Source: Lysobacterales bacterium (GTDB taxonomy: Bacteria > Pseudomonadota > Gammaproteobacteria > Xanthomonadales > Marinicellaceae). Taken from it: DNA of 64,000 nucleotides. Shown in pieces: positions 33,057 to 41,738 of this stretch (within the stretch, counting starts at the first letter, position 1; each line of letters opens with the position of its first letter). Location: NCBI GenBank assembly GCA_027067055.1, contig JAMOMK010000036.1, positions 1-64,000 on the forward strand, written 5' to 3'. Under the pieces are notes generated by a model. The model did no database searches. It was not told where the DNA came from and worked only from the letters and a program-made list of their open reading frames with translations. The translations under genes were made by a program, and so were the position numbers.

Positions 33057-34453
33057 TAATTTTCAAAACCGTTGTTAAATATAGTGTTTGCAGTTGGGTC
33101 TACAAAAGGCACAATGCAAGTTGGAGAGGAGTTTGCTGCAATTCTTCCTGTAATTTGAGTGATGACTGTAGGATGGAAGTTTTCATTGCTGATTCCACAA
33201 CCTGCACCACTTGCACCACTTACATGGCAATAACTCATAATTGTGCCCTTGCCGCCAACAGGGCAAGAAGTGGCTCCACTATAACATCCTGCTTCTGCAT
33301 TGTAGCATTGGTCGACAGGGGTGTTGTAACAATGAGTGTGAGGAGAGCCAAAGTTATGCCCTAATTCATGCCCAACAAACTGTGAAACAAAACCGACGCT
33401 TAAGCTGCTACCCATTCTATTAACGCTATAACTGCCCGGTGTTTGCGAGCCTTGCTGAAACCCATCATTACATAACAAATTCAGCCATGCAATTCCAGAA
33501 AAGCTATTGCTAGCGATGTTTTGACCACTCAATAGCAGTGCAAAATCTCTATCAATAGCTGTTTGATTAACGCGCCACTCTTCACCAAAATCGGATAAAT
33601 AAGTTGAAATATTGGGTTCGGGAAGGTAAGGGTCGGGTGAAGTTCTTAAGAAGGCATCACCAATTAATAATCGTGTAGCAAAATCTCTTTCAAAATAGAC
33701 ATTCATATTAACAAATAAAGTTGTGATAAAAGTCATGGCTGTTGTTGTGTTATTGCCTTTTCCTAACATCCACTCGTTGTCGGTATCAACAGCAATGACT
33801 GCTTGGTAGTTTATTGCACCTGCTGGTGCATGTGGTGCTTGTATTGAGTTGTTGCCTAAATCGATTGTGGATAATGCTGGCTGATCATCCATTTTAGTTG
33901 AACACTGTTTAGTTACTTCTGTATTCTGTGTGTGCTCTTGTTGCATCTTTACTGATAAACTCGTGTGGATATTGCCAATAATATCCAAGCTTATCCCTGC
34001 TTTGTTGTAATAGCCATGTGTTTCTCCAGTCTCAGGATTAACCACTAATGCAATGCCATTGATAATTGATGAGTAAGCAACAAGATTTGGTCTTTTTAGT
34101 TCTTTGCTGCCCTTGGAAGTGACTTGGTAGATTTTGGCATTCTTTGCAAAAACATCGTACTTTTTTAAAATTATAGGTATCAGAGAAGTGTCATTTTTAA
34201 TTTGAATAGATGTGACAGGAAAGTTTTTTATTGTGATACTTTCTTCTGCATTAATAAAATGGTTAATGTCATCTTTATTCAACTTCCAAATACTTTCGTG
34301 AATGTTTGCTGGGGAAGATGATTTTTGGTTATTCAAGATTAAACTTTTTTGTTTATTTATGTTTTTCAGGCTAAAGTCTTGTGCTTCAAGGTTAGCTGAC
34401 AAGAGTAAAAAGAAATAAATAATAGTTATAATGGATTGTTTAGTTGTATTCAT
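33056..34453 (-). CDS. secreted reprolysin-like (M12B-type) zinc metalloprotease with C-terminal IFNNGFE
   Basis: The 465-residue protein has a signal peptide (to about 24), a propeptide-like region and a metzincin domain. Zinc binding is by H-E-L-G-H-N-F-G-S-P-H, followed by several cysteines and the Met-turn I-M-S-Y-C-H. The C-terminus ends F-V-D-P-T-A-N-T-I-F-N-N-G-F-E-N, a short tail like those on other secreted proteins of xanthomonad relatives. It probably degrades extracellular protein. It is adjacent to two other unrelated metalloprotease genes. Confidence 0.92.
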   Translation of the reverse strand: MNTTKQSIITIIYFFLLLSANLEAQDFSLKNINKQKSLILNNQKSSSPANIHESIWKLNKDDINHFINAEESITIKNFPVTSIQIKNDTSLIPIILKKYDVFAKNAKIYQVTSKGSKELKRPNLVAYSSIINGIALVVNPETGETHGYYNKAGISLDIIGNIHTSLSVKMQQEHTQNTEVTKQCSTKMDDQPALSTIDLGNNSIQAPHAPAGAINYQAVIAVDTDNEWMLGKGNNTTTAMTFITTLFVNMNVYFERDFATRLLIGDAFLRTSPDPYLPEPNISTYLSDFGEEWRVNQTAIDRDFALLLSGQNIASNSFSGIAWLNLLCNDGFQQGSQTPGSYSVNRMGSSLSVGFVSQFVGHELGHNFGSPHTHCYNTPVDQCYNAEAGCYSGATSCPVGGKGTIMSYCHVSGASGAGCGISNENFHPTVITQITGRIAANSSPTCIVPFVDPTANTIFNNGFEN

Positions 34454-34635
34454 GAGCCTAGTATCAAGTATTGTTATTTGCTAGTATATGATAAAATAGC
34501 TTTATGTTTAATTTCTTATAATAAGTTGTTTAAATTTGTGACTGTCATCACGATTTTTTTAGTTTATGTGAAAATCTGTCAACCTCTTTGGTTTGGTGAC
34601 GTTAAAGGTTGCATATTTCCAATAAAAGGTGCTGT

Positions 34636-36138
34636 ATGCAATCAAATCGTCGAGAATTTATTAAACAAGCCTCAGTCATTGGGCTAGGCGTTGGAGCATT
34701 ATCGCTGACATTAACGCCAACTGATCTTATGGCAGTCAATAATTCAGAAAATGTTTTGCCCGATGTCTCAGCTTATACGCATTTATTAAATCGAACAAGT
34801 TTTGGTGTTAATCAAGAGTCCATGAGAATGATTAAAAGGCTTGGGTATCGGAAATATATTGAGCAACAACTCAACCCTGATGCAATTGATGACTCGCAAC
34901 TTGAGGCATATATAGATGAATACTTGCCAACGGTGAATCAATCAATAGCACAGACACGTTTACAAGTAAGAAATGATGAAATAAGACGTTTACAAGTTGC
35001 TGATGAATTAACCATGGCGACTTATTTGCGGGCAATTTACAGTAAAAAACAATTGTTGCAAGTAATGGTGGAATTTTGGAACAACCATTTTAGTGTTTAT
35101 CACCTAGATGGACCTGTTGTATTTTTAAAAACTCAAGAAGACAAAGAGGTTATGCGTCCTTTGGCTTTATCCAGTTTTTCACAGTTGCTTCATGCCAGTG
35201 CCAAAAGTCCAGCCATGATTTATTATTTGGATGGTTATGCCAGTACCAAGGAAGCACCCAATGAAAATTATGCACGCGAGTTAATGGAATTGCATACATT
35301 AGGTGTAGATGGACCCTATACACACCATGATATTGATGAAGTCGCTCGCTGTTTTACGGGTTGGCAAATAAACCAACGCAATGGTAAGTTTCGATTTAAC
35401 CGCAGAGATCATGACAATGATGAAAAAATTGTGTTAGGGCATGAAATAGCTAAATCAGGAGGTGTTTTTGATGGAGAACAAGTTCTGGATATTTTAGCAA
35501 CTCAACCGGCTACGGCAGCATTTATGGCAAAAAAATTATGCCGGCATTTTATTGCTGATTACCCTAGTGATGCAATTATTGAATCCACAACTGATGCTTT
35601 TATTGACTCTCAGGGTGATATTAAAGCCTGTTTACGCCATATTTTATTGTCGGATGAATTTATCAATTCACAGAATCAAAAATTAAAACGCCCATTTCAT
35701 TATATGGTATCCGTTACTCGCTCACTAAATGTAAAGTTTAGTGATAGACGCTCTGTTCGTGCCACACGACAAATGTTTGATTCATTAGGTCAGCGTCCAT
35801 TCTTTTGGCAATCACCCGATGGTTATCCTGATGTTGCTAGTTATTGGGAGTCCACTACAGGTATGCTATTTCGTTGGAATTTTGTCAATGATGTCAGCTT
35901 TGAAAACTTTCCCGGCTATCAATATAGGTTGGAAAGTTTAATTGCTCAACCGCATACGCCTGAAAATATTTATCGGCAAATCACTGAAAAAATAATATTC
36001 AGAAAAATGAGTGCTTATGATGAGAGTATTTTGTTTGATTATTTATATGATGGAGCAGAAAATAATAAGGTTTCACCAATAAAAATACAAGGGGCTTTAG
36101 CCTTAGCTATGGGCTCACCTTATTTTCAACTAAACTAG
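34636..36138 (+). CDS. DUF1800 family protein, Tat-type signal
   Basis: The start at ATG 34636 gives MQSNRREFIKQASVIGLGVGALSLTLTP, a Tat-like twin-arginine signal; a few codons are open upstream. The 500-residue protein shows DUF1800 marks: AYTHLLNRTSFGVNQESM, LQVMVEFWNNHFSVY, ENYARELMELHTLGVDGPYTHHDIDEVARCFTGW, and FFWQSPDGYPD. The biochemical role is unknown; it is nearly always paired with a DUF1501 gene, which follows 10 bases later. Confidence 0.93.
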   Translation: MQSNRREFIKQASVIGLGVGALSLTLTPTDLMAVNNSENVLPDVSAYTHLLNRTSFGVNQESMRMIKRLGYRKYIEQQLNPDAIDDSQLEAYIDEYLPTVNQSIAQTRLQVRNDEIRRLQVADELTMATYLRAIYSKKQLLQVMVEFWNNHFSVYHLDGPVVFLKTQEDKEVMRPLALSSFSQLLHASAKSPAMIYYLDGYASTKEAPNENYARELMELHTLGVDGPYTHHDIDEVARCFTGWQINQRNGKFRFNRRDHDNDEKIVLGHEIAKSGGVFDGEQVLDILATQPATAAFMAKKLCRHFIADYPSDAIIESTTDAFIDSQGDIKACLRHILLSDEFINSQNQKLKRPFHYMVSVTRSLNVKFSDRRSVRATRQMFDSLGQRPFFWQSPDGYPDVASYWESTTGMLFRWNFVNDVSFENFPGYQYRLESLIAQPHTPENIYRQITEKIIFRKMSAYDESILFDYLYDGAENNKVSPIKIQGALALAMGSPYFQLN

Positions 36139-36148
36139 GAGAATTGAT

Positions 36149-37327
36149 ATGCATACAAGAAGAAGTTTTTTACAAATAGGTTCGAGTAACAAAGTTGAAA
36201 ATAAAAATGCAGATATATTAATTTATGTATTTCAACGTGGTGCTGCAGATGGTTTGAATTTGGTTGTGCCTTATGGTGATGAGAACTATTATGCCAATAG
36301 ACCTAGTATCGCTATTGCCAAACCAAATAGTTCTGAAGGTGCTGCATTGGATTTAGATGGTTTTTTTGGTTTAAATCCCGCATTGTCAGCTTTGTTGCCA
36401 ATCTATCAGAGTAATGATTTGGCAATGGTTCATGCCTGTGGATCGCTTAACTCTAGTCACTCTCATTTTAAGGCTCAAGATGATGTTGATCGAGGTGCAC
36501 TTAATCAAGATATCAACTCAGGCTGGTTAGCTCGTTATGCTAACTCTTATGAAAATAATGATTCAACAGCTTTTAAATCAGTGGCATTGAGTAAGTCTAT
36601 TCCTAAAAGTTTGTCGAGTGCAGAACAGGTTGTTGCATTGGATAACATTGCTAGCTTTGTTATAAAAGCACCAGAATCTGAAAGCGTTGATATACAAAAT
36701 AATTTATTGACACTCTTTGCCGGTGCAACGAGCTTAGATAAGGTTGCTCAAGCTACTTTTAATGGCCTTGAGGAAGTGGCTTCGATTAATCCAGAAGATT
36801 TTCCCGTTGAGAATGATGCCACTTATCCCAGCAGTGGATTTGGTAATCGCTTTAAAGACTTGGCTTTGCTGATTAAATCAGGCATTGGTGTGGAGATGGC
36901 TAGTATTGATATTGGTGGTTGGGATACGCACAACGATGAAAATACAGCACTAACACCTTTAGCACAAGATTTTGCCGAAACTTTAGCCACTTTTTATACC
37001 GATATGGGTGATAGAATGCAAAATATTACCATTATTGCTTTGACTGAATTTGGGCGACGAGTGGCTGAAAATGGTTCGGGTGGAACTGATCATGGCACAG
37101 GAAATGTTGCCTTTGTTATGGGAGGAAGTGTTAACGGTGGTCAAGTATTTACTGATTGGCCTGGTTTACGCGCAGAAGATTTAGTTGGTCCTGGTGATTT
37201 GTTGCCAACCACTGATTATCGCACTGTTATTGCAGAACTGATGGAAAAACGCATGAATTATACGAATTTTGAAGAGTTGTTTCCCGATTTTGAAGTGCCA
37301 GAATATTTAGGGATATTTAAAAATTAG
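36149..37327 (+). CDS. DUF1501 family protein with shortened Tat-like N-terminus
   Basis: The 392-residue protein starts behind AGGAG with MHTRRSFLQIGSSNKVENKNADILIYVFQRGAADGLNLVVPYGDENYY. The core matches DUF1501 (FGLNPALSALLPIYQSNDLAMVHACGS, SHSHFKAQDDVD, DIGGWDTHNDEN, ALTEFGRRVAENGSGGTDHGTGN), a sulfatase-like fold. The twin-arginine box is present, but the hydrophobic stretch normally after it is missing, so export may depend on its DUF1800 partner. Function is unknown. Confidence 0.93.
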   Translation: MHTRRSFLQIGSSNKVENKNADILIYVFQRGAADGLNLVVPYGDENYYANRPSIAIAKPNSSEGAALDLDGFFGLNPALSALLPIYQSNDLAMVHACGSLNSSHSHFKAQDDVDRGALNQDINSGWLARYANSYENNDSTAFKSVALSKSIPKSLSSAEQVVALDNIASFVIKAPESESVDIQNNLLTLFAGATSLDKVAQATFNGLEEVASINPEDFPVENDATYPSSGFGNRFKDLALLIKSGIGVEMASIDIGGWDTHNDENTALTPLAQDFAETLATFYTDMGDRMQNITIIALTEFGRRVAENGSGGTDHGTGNVAFVMGGSVNGGQVFTDWPGLRAEDLVGPGDLLPTTDYRTVIAELMEKRMNYTNFEELFPDFEVPEYLGIFKN

Positions 37328-37404
37328 ACGACTTTGTTTGGTGAATTAATTTACAAAAACATAAGCTGAGCTACAATAAGTCTTAATTGTTAGGAAAAAT
37401 ATTT

Positions 37405-38007
37405 ATGTCACCTATTCACCAAGCTCTCAAGCCATCCAAAATCCTCTGCGTAGCAAGAAACTATGTCGAACATATCAAAGAATTGGATAATGAGGTTCCA
37501 ACTCAACCCGCTATTTTTATGAAGCCGTCTTCGGCTATTGCTGATGAAATATACTTTAATGCCTTAGACTCAATTCATTATGAGAGTGAGCTGTGTTTTA
37601 TCATCAAAGACAGTAAACTTAGTGAGGTGGGGTTCGGTTTGGATTTGACTAAACGAGAGATTCAATCGCAATTAAAAGCCAAAGGGTTGCCTTGGGAGCG
37701 AGCCAAGGCTTTTGATGGTTCGGCAGTTTTTAGTACATTTGTTGCCTTTACTGGTGAAGTTAAAGACCTTCGCTTAGAGCTGTTTATCAATGATGAACTT
37801 GTTCAGCAAGGTGGTTGTGAACTAATGCTGTACCAACCTGAGGAAATCTTAAGCGAAATACAAAGTTTTTGTACACTGGTTGATGGTGATATCATCATGA
37901 CAGGCACACCAAAAGGTGTGGGTGAAATTCATAAGAATGATAAATTTGTCGGTAAAATATTTTCTAAACAGGATTTGCTTGTAGAAAAGTTGTGGATAGT
38001 TAAATGA
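37405..38007 (+). CDS. fumarylacetoacetate hydrolase family protein
   Basis: ATG 37405 is used (AGGA nine bases upstream); a TTG six codons earlier is in frame. The 200-residue protein has the short FAH-type domain: KILCVARNYVEHIKELDN, FMKPSSAI, the metal ligand acidic residues in HYESELCFII, and GDIIMTGTPKGVGEIHKND. This resembles YcgM/acylpyruvase-type hydrolases that cleave acylpyruvates or decarboxylate oxaloacetate. The glycine-rich loop near the N-terminus is shorter than in the longest members. It overlaps the DUF1801 gene. Confidence 0.9.
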   Translation: MSPIHQALKPSKILCVARNYVEHIKELDNEVPTQPAIFMKPSSAIADEIYFNALDSIHYESELCFIIKDSKLSEVGFGLDLTKREIQSQLKAKGLPWERAKAFDGSAVFSTFVAFTGEVKDLRLELFINDELVQQGGCELMLYQPEEILSEIQSFCTLVDGDIIMTGTPKGVGEIHKNDKFVGKIFSKQDLLVEKLWIVK

Positions 38008-38405
38008 ATTCAAGCGTTGAAAAGGTTGTCAACTCTTACCCCGAGGAAATCCAAGATAAGATTTTGCAATTAAGACAGCTTATCTTTGATGTAGCAAAAG
38101 AGTTAAATTTATCCCTGATAGAAACCCTTAAATGGAATGAACCCAGTTATTTAACCGATGGTGGTAGTACTGTTCGCATTGCTTGGAAAAAAGCATTTCC
38201 TGCCCAATTTGGTATCTATTTTAATTGCAAAACCAGTCTGATAGAAACTTTCAAAGAAATTTGTCCACAAAAACTCTCCTTTGAAGGCAATCGAGCCATT
38301 ATTTTTGAATTAGATGATGAGATTCCTAAACAAGAACTCAAAACCTGTATTGCTTTATCTCTGAATTACCATGCACTAAAACATCTCCCTTTGCTTGGCG
38401 TTTAA
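38004..38405 (+). CDS. DUF1801 family protein
   Basis: The 133-residue protein matches DUF1801 in ETLKWNEPSYLTDGGSTVRIAWKK, FGIYFNCKTSLIETFKE, and FEGNRAIIFELDDEIP. Family members are small soluble proteins of unknown function, some annotated as iron-chaperone-like. Its ATG overlaps the stop of the FAH-family gene (ATGA), so expression is coupled. A weak stem followed by nine Ts (about 38441-38470) may end the transcript. Confidence 0.85.
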   Translation: MNSSVEKVVNSYPEEIQDKILQLRQLIFDVAKELNLSLIETLKWNEPSYLTDGGSTVRIAWKKAFPAQFGIYFNCKTSLIETFKEICPQKLSFEGNRAIIFELDDEIPKQELKTCIALSLNYHALKHLPLLGV

Positions 38406-38549
38406 CGCTTTATTTACGATTTCTTAATACCGTGTTCACGAAAACTTAAGTATACCTTAATTTTTTTTTAACTCTAATTTAATGCACCTAGCACTACAAT
38501 CTCAGCCGTCAAACAATTCTGTTTGGCACTTAACATTGAGATATTAATT

Positions 38550-39134
38550 ATGAAATTAAAAACACTAATTCTGGCTTCAAGTTTAGTCACCAGTTTGACG
38601 ACTTTGGCAAATGATGAGATTGACTATACATGGTTGGAAATTAATTATACAAATCTACAATCAGATATATTTGGAAGTAACTATTTTATAACATTGGATG
38701 GTTCATATGCCATTAATGATGACTTTTATTTGTCCGCTGATTTTTCTCAAGCGAATCAAAATTCAGGTTCAAGCTTTGAAAATTCTTACAGATTCAGTTT
38801 AGGTTTTAATAAAGCGATAGCAGATAAAACTGACTTTTATGCTGAACTTGGTTATAGATGGTATGATTCAAATAGTAATGGAGGCATTTTAGCAACGATT
38901 GGAACGAGAACTATTTTGTCGGACAAATTTGAACTAATTACGGCTCTTGACTATCAGGATTATAATGTCAGTGGGTTTGGTGATTATATTGATGGATTAA
39001 ATGCCGCAGATGAAGGCTTTAGTTTAGGTGTTAGTGCTCTTTATAAATTTAATAAAAACTCATCACTGCATTTTGGTCTTAAAGAAAAAGCATCAAATGT
39101 GTCTCCAACTATCGGTTATCGATATAGTTGGTAA
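38550..39134 (+). CDS. small outer-membrane beta-barrel protein
   Basis: The start at ATG 38550 gives a signal peptide (MKLKTLILASSLVTSLTTLAN). The mature 170-odd residues alternate polar and aromatic residues in short strands (DDFYLSADFSQ, SYRFSLGFNKAI, TDFYAELGYRWYDSN, FELITALDYQDYNV, FSLGVSALYKF, SLHFGLKEK, PTIGYRYSW) and end in an aromatic residue, the BamA recognition signature. This fits an eight-strand barrel of the OmpA/OmpX size. Substrate or ligand is unknown. Confidence 0.8.
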   Translation: MKLKTLILASSLVTSLTTLANDEIDYTWLEINYTNLQSDIFGSNYFITLDGSYAINDDFYLSADFSQANQNSGSSFENSYRFSLGFNKAIADKTDFYAELGYRWYDSNSNGGILATIGTRTILSDKFELITALDYQDYNVSGFGDYIDGLNAADEGFSLGVSALYKFNKNSSLHFGLKEKASNVSPTIGYRYSW

Positions 39135-39154
39135 ATAATTACATTTTGTTTTAT

Positions 39155-39179
39155 GAGTTTCGCTATAATGGCGAAACTC
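39155..39179. terminator. hairpin before uvrC with TATAAT in its loop
   Basis: GAGTTTCGC and GCGAAACTC form a perfect 9-base stem, and the loop is TATAATG. It may terminate the barrel gene or, by its loop, provide the -10 of uvrC. No T-run follows, so termination is unproven. Confidence 0.5.
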
Positions 39180-39195
39180 AATTAAAAAACAATAA

Positions 39196-41007
39196 ATGAC
39201 CTTCAACGGTAAAGAATTTGCTCAACAGTTGCCACCAAAACCTGGTATTTATCAGATGTTTGATAAACGCGATAAGGTTATTTATGTGGGCAAAGCTTTA
39301 AATCTAAAAAACCGTGTAACAAGTTATTTTTCTGGCAAAGCCAAAGACCGTAAGACCATGGCGTTGGTTGCTATTGTGGCTAATATGCGTTTTAGCATTA
39401 CACGTAACGAAGGTGAGGCGTTGATTTTAGAAAATCAACTCATCAAACAACATAAGCCCAAATACAATGTCTTACTTAAAGATGGTAAGAGTTACCCTTA
39501 TATTTATTTGTCAGAAAATGACGATGAGTTTCCGTTGTTAGAGTTTCGGCGTGGCTCAAAAAAAGGCAAGGGGCGTTATTTTGGACCATTTCCTAGTGCA
39601 CAAGCAGTTCGACACACCTTAAACCATTTGCAAAAACTATTTAAAATCAGGCAGTGCAATAACAGTACCTATGCCAATCGTTCACGTCCCTGTTTGCAAT
39701 ACCAAATAAATCGTTGCTCGGCTCCTTGTGTTGGTTTGGTGACACAAGAGGAATACAAAAAACAACTGCATTACACCAAAGAATTTTTAGCAGGAAAATC
39801 AATTCAAGTAATTCATGAATTAGTTGAGTCTATGAATTGTTATTCGCAAGCCTTGGACTTTGAGAAAGCTGCCCAAATTCGTGATCAAATAAAAGAGTTG
39901 AAAACAATTCAATCTCAACAAGTGGTTGAATCCAAATCGACTCTCAATATTGATCTCTTTAGTGTGGCGCATGAGTTAGGTTTATTTATTGTTACTTTAT
40001 GTGCAGTCAGAGGAGGGCAAATGCTGGGGCATCGGAATTTTTACCCGAAAGTACCCAAAGACAATAAAGACGATGAAGTCTTATCGGCTTTTATAACCCA
40101 ATATTACCAAGACAAACCTGTACCACCCTTGATTATAATTAACAAAGAATTAGAAGATAAACAATGGATTGCCAATGCCTTATCACAAATAGCACAAGCC
40201 ACGATCAAGTTAAGTGACAAGCCAAGAGGCGATAGAAAAAAAATGCTAGAGTTGAATAATCTCAATATGACCAATGCACTAGAATTGTATGTAGCTAAAA
40301 AAGCAAATTGGCAACACAAATGGCAAACATGGGTGACACAAGTCGGATTAAAAAAACCACCAAATCGAGTCGAGTGTTTTGATATTTCGCATGTGTTTGG
40401 CGAAAAAACACGCGCATCCTGTGTGGTTTTTGATGGTAATGGCGTCAAGAAAAACATGTACCGCAATTATAAAATTTCAGGTATAACAGGCGGTGATGAT
40501 TATGCTGCCATGCGTCAAGTGATTCAAAAACGACTTGAATCTATTAAAAAGCACAAATACGATTTACCTGCTGTTTTCTTAATTGACGGTGGTAAGGGAC
40601 AAGCCAATCAAGCCTTGAAAATTTTGAACGAAAACAATATCAAAGGCATCGAAATCATCGGCATTGCCAAAGATGAAAACCGTACAGCAGGCGAAGAGCG
40701 CTTATTCGTGTTATCCCAGAATATCATGATAAAACCAGAGTCAAGCTCTTTGCTTTCACACATGACTCAATTTATCCGCAACGAAGCCCATCGTTTTGCC
40801 ATCACAGGGCATAGAAAGGCTCTTGCTAAGTCGCGTAAAAAGTCATTACTCGAAGGCATTGATGGCATCGGTGAAAAACGCCGAGCCGATTTACTCAATC
40901 ATTTTGGCGGTTTGCAAGGATTAAAAAAAGCTAGTATTGATGATTTGCAAAAAATCAAAGGTATTAGTCAAGAAATTGCCAATAGGCTTTATAAGTACTT
41001 GCATTAA
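39196..41007 (+). CDS. uvrC: excinuclease ABC subunit C
   Basis: The 603-residue nuclease has the GIY-YIG domain (KPGIYQMFD...VIYVGKALNLKNRVTSYF), the cysteine motif QINRCSAPCVG, a UvrB-binding UVR motif (YSQALDFEKAAQIRDQIKEL), the RNase H-like C-terminal nuclease (RVECFDISHVFGEKTRASCVVFDGNG, LIDGGKGQANQAL) and two helix-hairpin-helix motifs. It makes both incisions in nucleotide excision repair. The end overlaps the convergent methyltransferase stop by four bases. Confidence 0.98.
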   Translation: MTFNGKEFAQQLPPKPGIYQMFDKRDKVIYVGKALNLKNRVTSYFSGKAKDRKTMALVAIVANMRFSITRNEGEALILENQLIKQHKPKYNVLLKDGKSYPYIYLSENDDEFPLLEFRRGSKKGKGRYFGPFPSAQAVRHTLNHLQKLFKIRQCNNSTYANRSRPCLQYQINRCSAPCVGLVTQEEYKKQLHYTKEFLAGKSIQVIHELVESMNCYSQALDFEKAAQIRDQIKELKTIQSQQVVESKSTLNIDLFSVAHELGLFIVTLCAVRGGQMLGHRNFYPKVPKDNKDDEVLSAFITQYYQDKPVPPLIIINKELEDKQWIANALSQIAQATIKLSDKPRGDRKKMLELNNLNMTNALELYVAKKANWQHKWQTWVTQVGLKKPPNRVECFDISHVFGEKTRASCVVFDGNGVKKNMYRNYKISGITGGDDYAAMRQVIQKRLESIKKHKYDLPAVFLIDGGKGQANQALKILNENNIKGIEIIGIAKDENRTAGEERLFVLSQNIMIKPESSSLLSHMTQFIRNEAHRFAITGHRKALAKSRKKSLLEGIDGIGEKRRADLLNHFGGLQGLKKASIDDLQKIKGISQEIANRLYKYLH

Positions 41008-41738
41008 TTTTTGAATGCAACAATAACAGGTCGCCCAAATCCAAATAGTTTGTTTTTATGTGGTTGGTATATATTACATTCTTGAAATCCAGCGCTCTTT
41101 AGTCGTTGAAGAATATCAATGCCGTAATTTCGATAACAAAACACCTTATTGTAGCCACGTAAACTATCTGAATGGTATTCTGGGGTTAGTGTGTTTTTTC
41201 TAATGCCGTTAATTAATTGAGTTCTTTCAACTGTTTTAGTGTGTAAATTAATCGGTACTGTAAAGAGAAAAAAGCCTTTGGGTTTGAGAACTCGGTAAAC
41301 TTCTGCAAAACCTTTGTCGTCATTTTCTACATGTTCAAAGACTTCAAGTGAAGTACAAATGTCAAAGATTCCATCTTCAAATGTTAATGATTCAACATTC
41401 TGGCACAACACGCCATCAAAACAAGTGCCTGTTTGGATGTTGTCAAAGTATTCGCTCAATGTAAGTTGTGTTTTTTGTTTCTTAAGGAAATTAACAAAGG
41501 CTCCTCGTGAAGATAACTCATACACACTTTTATTGCTTATTTCAGGGATATGTTTTTTAAGGGCAAGACCTAGAGATTGTACAACTGGCGATGCAAAACA
41601 TCGAAGGCATCTAACTGCCATTTCATCGTTGTTGATTTTTATTTGTATTGGACATCCACAAAGTATGCACTTTTCTAATTTAATCGAAAAATGCCGAAGA
41701 CTAAAATTTTGTAGATTGTAAACAAATTTAGCAAGCAT
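41004..41738 (-). CDS. class I SAM methyltransferase with N-terminal zinc ribbon
   Basis: The 244-residue protein has two CxxC pairs (CILCG at about 24-28; CLRC at about 43-46), then a Methyltransf_11-like domain with VYELSSRGAF in place of the glycine-rich motif I, DICTSLEVFEHVEND as motif II and LKPKGFFLFTVP as motif III. The C-terminus contains PEYHSDSLRG and NYGIDILQRLKSAGF. It is a paralogue of the next gene and is read one base after it (TAATG). The substrate, perhaps a glycan, is unknown. Confidence 0.78.
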   Translation of the reverse strand: MLAKFVYNLQNFSLRHFSIKLEKCILCGCPIQIKINNDEMAVRCLRCFASPVVQSLGLALKKHIPEISNKSVYELSSRGAFVNFLKKQKTQLTLSEYFDNIQTGTCFDGVLCQNVESLTFEDGIFDICTSLEVFEHVENDDKGFAEVYRVLKPKGFFLFTVPINLHTKTVERTQLINGIRKNTLTPEYHSDSLRGYNKVFCYRNYGIDILQRLKSAGFQECNIYQPHKNKLFGFGRPVIVAFKN

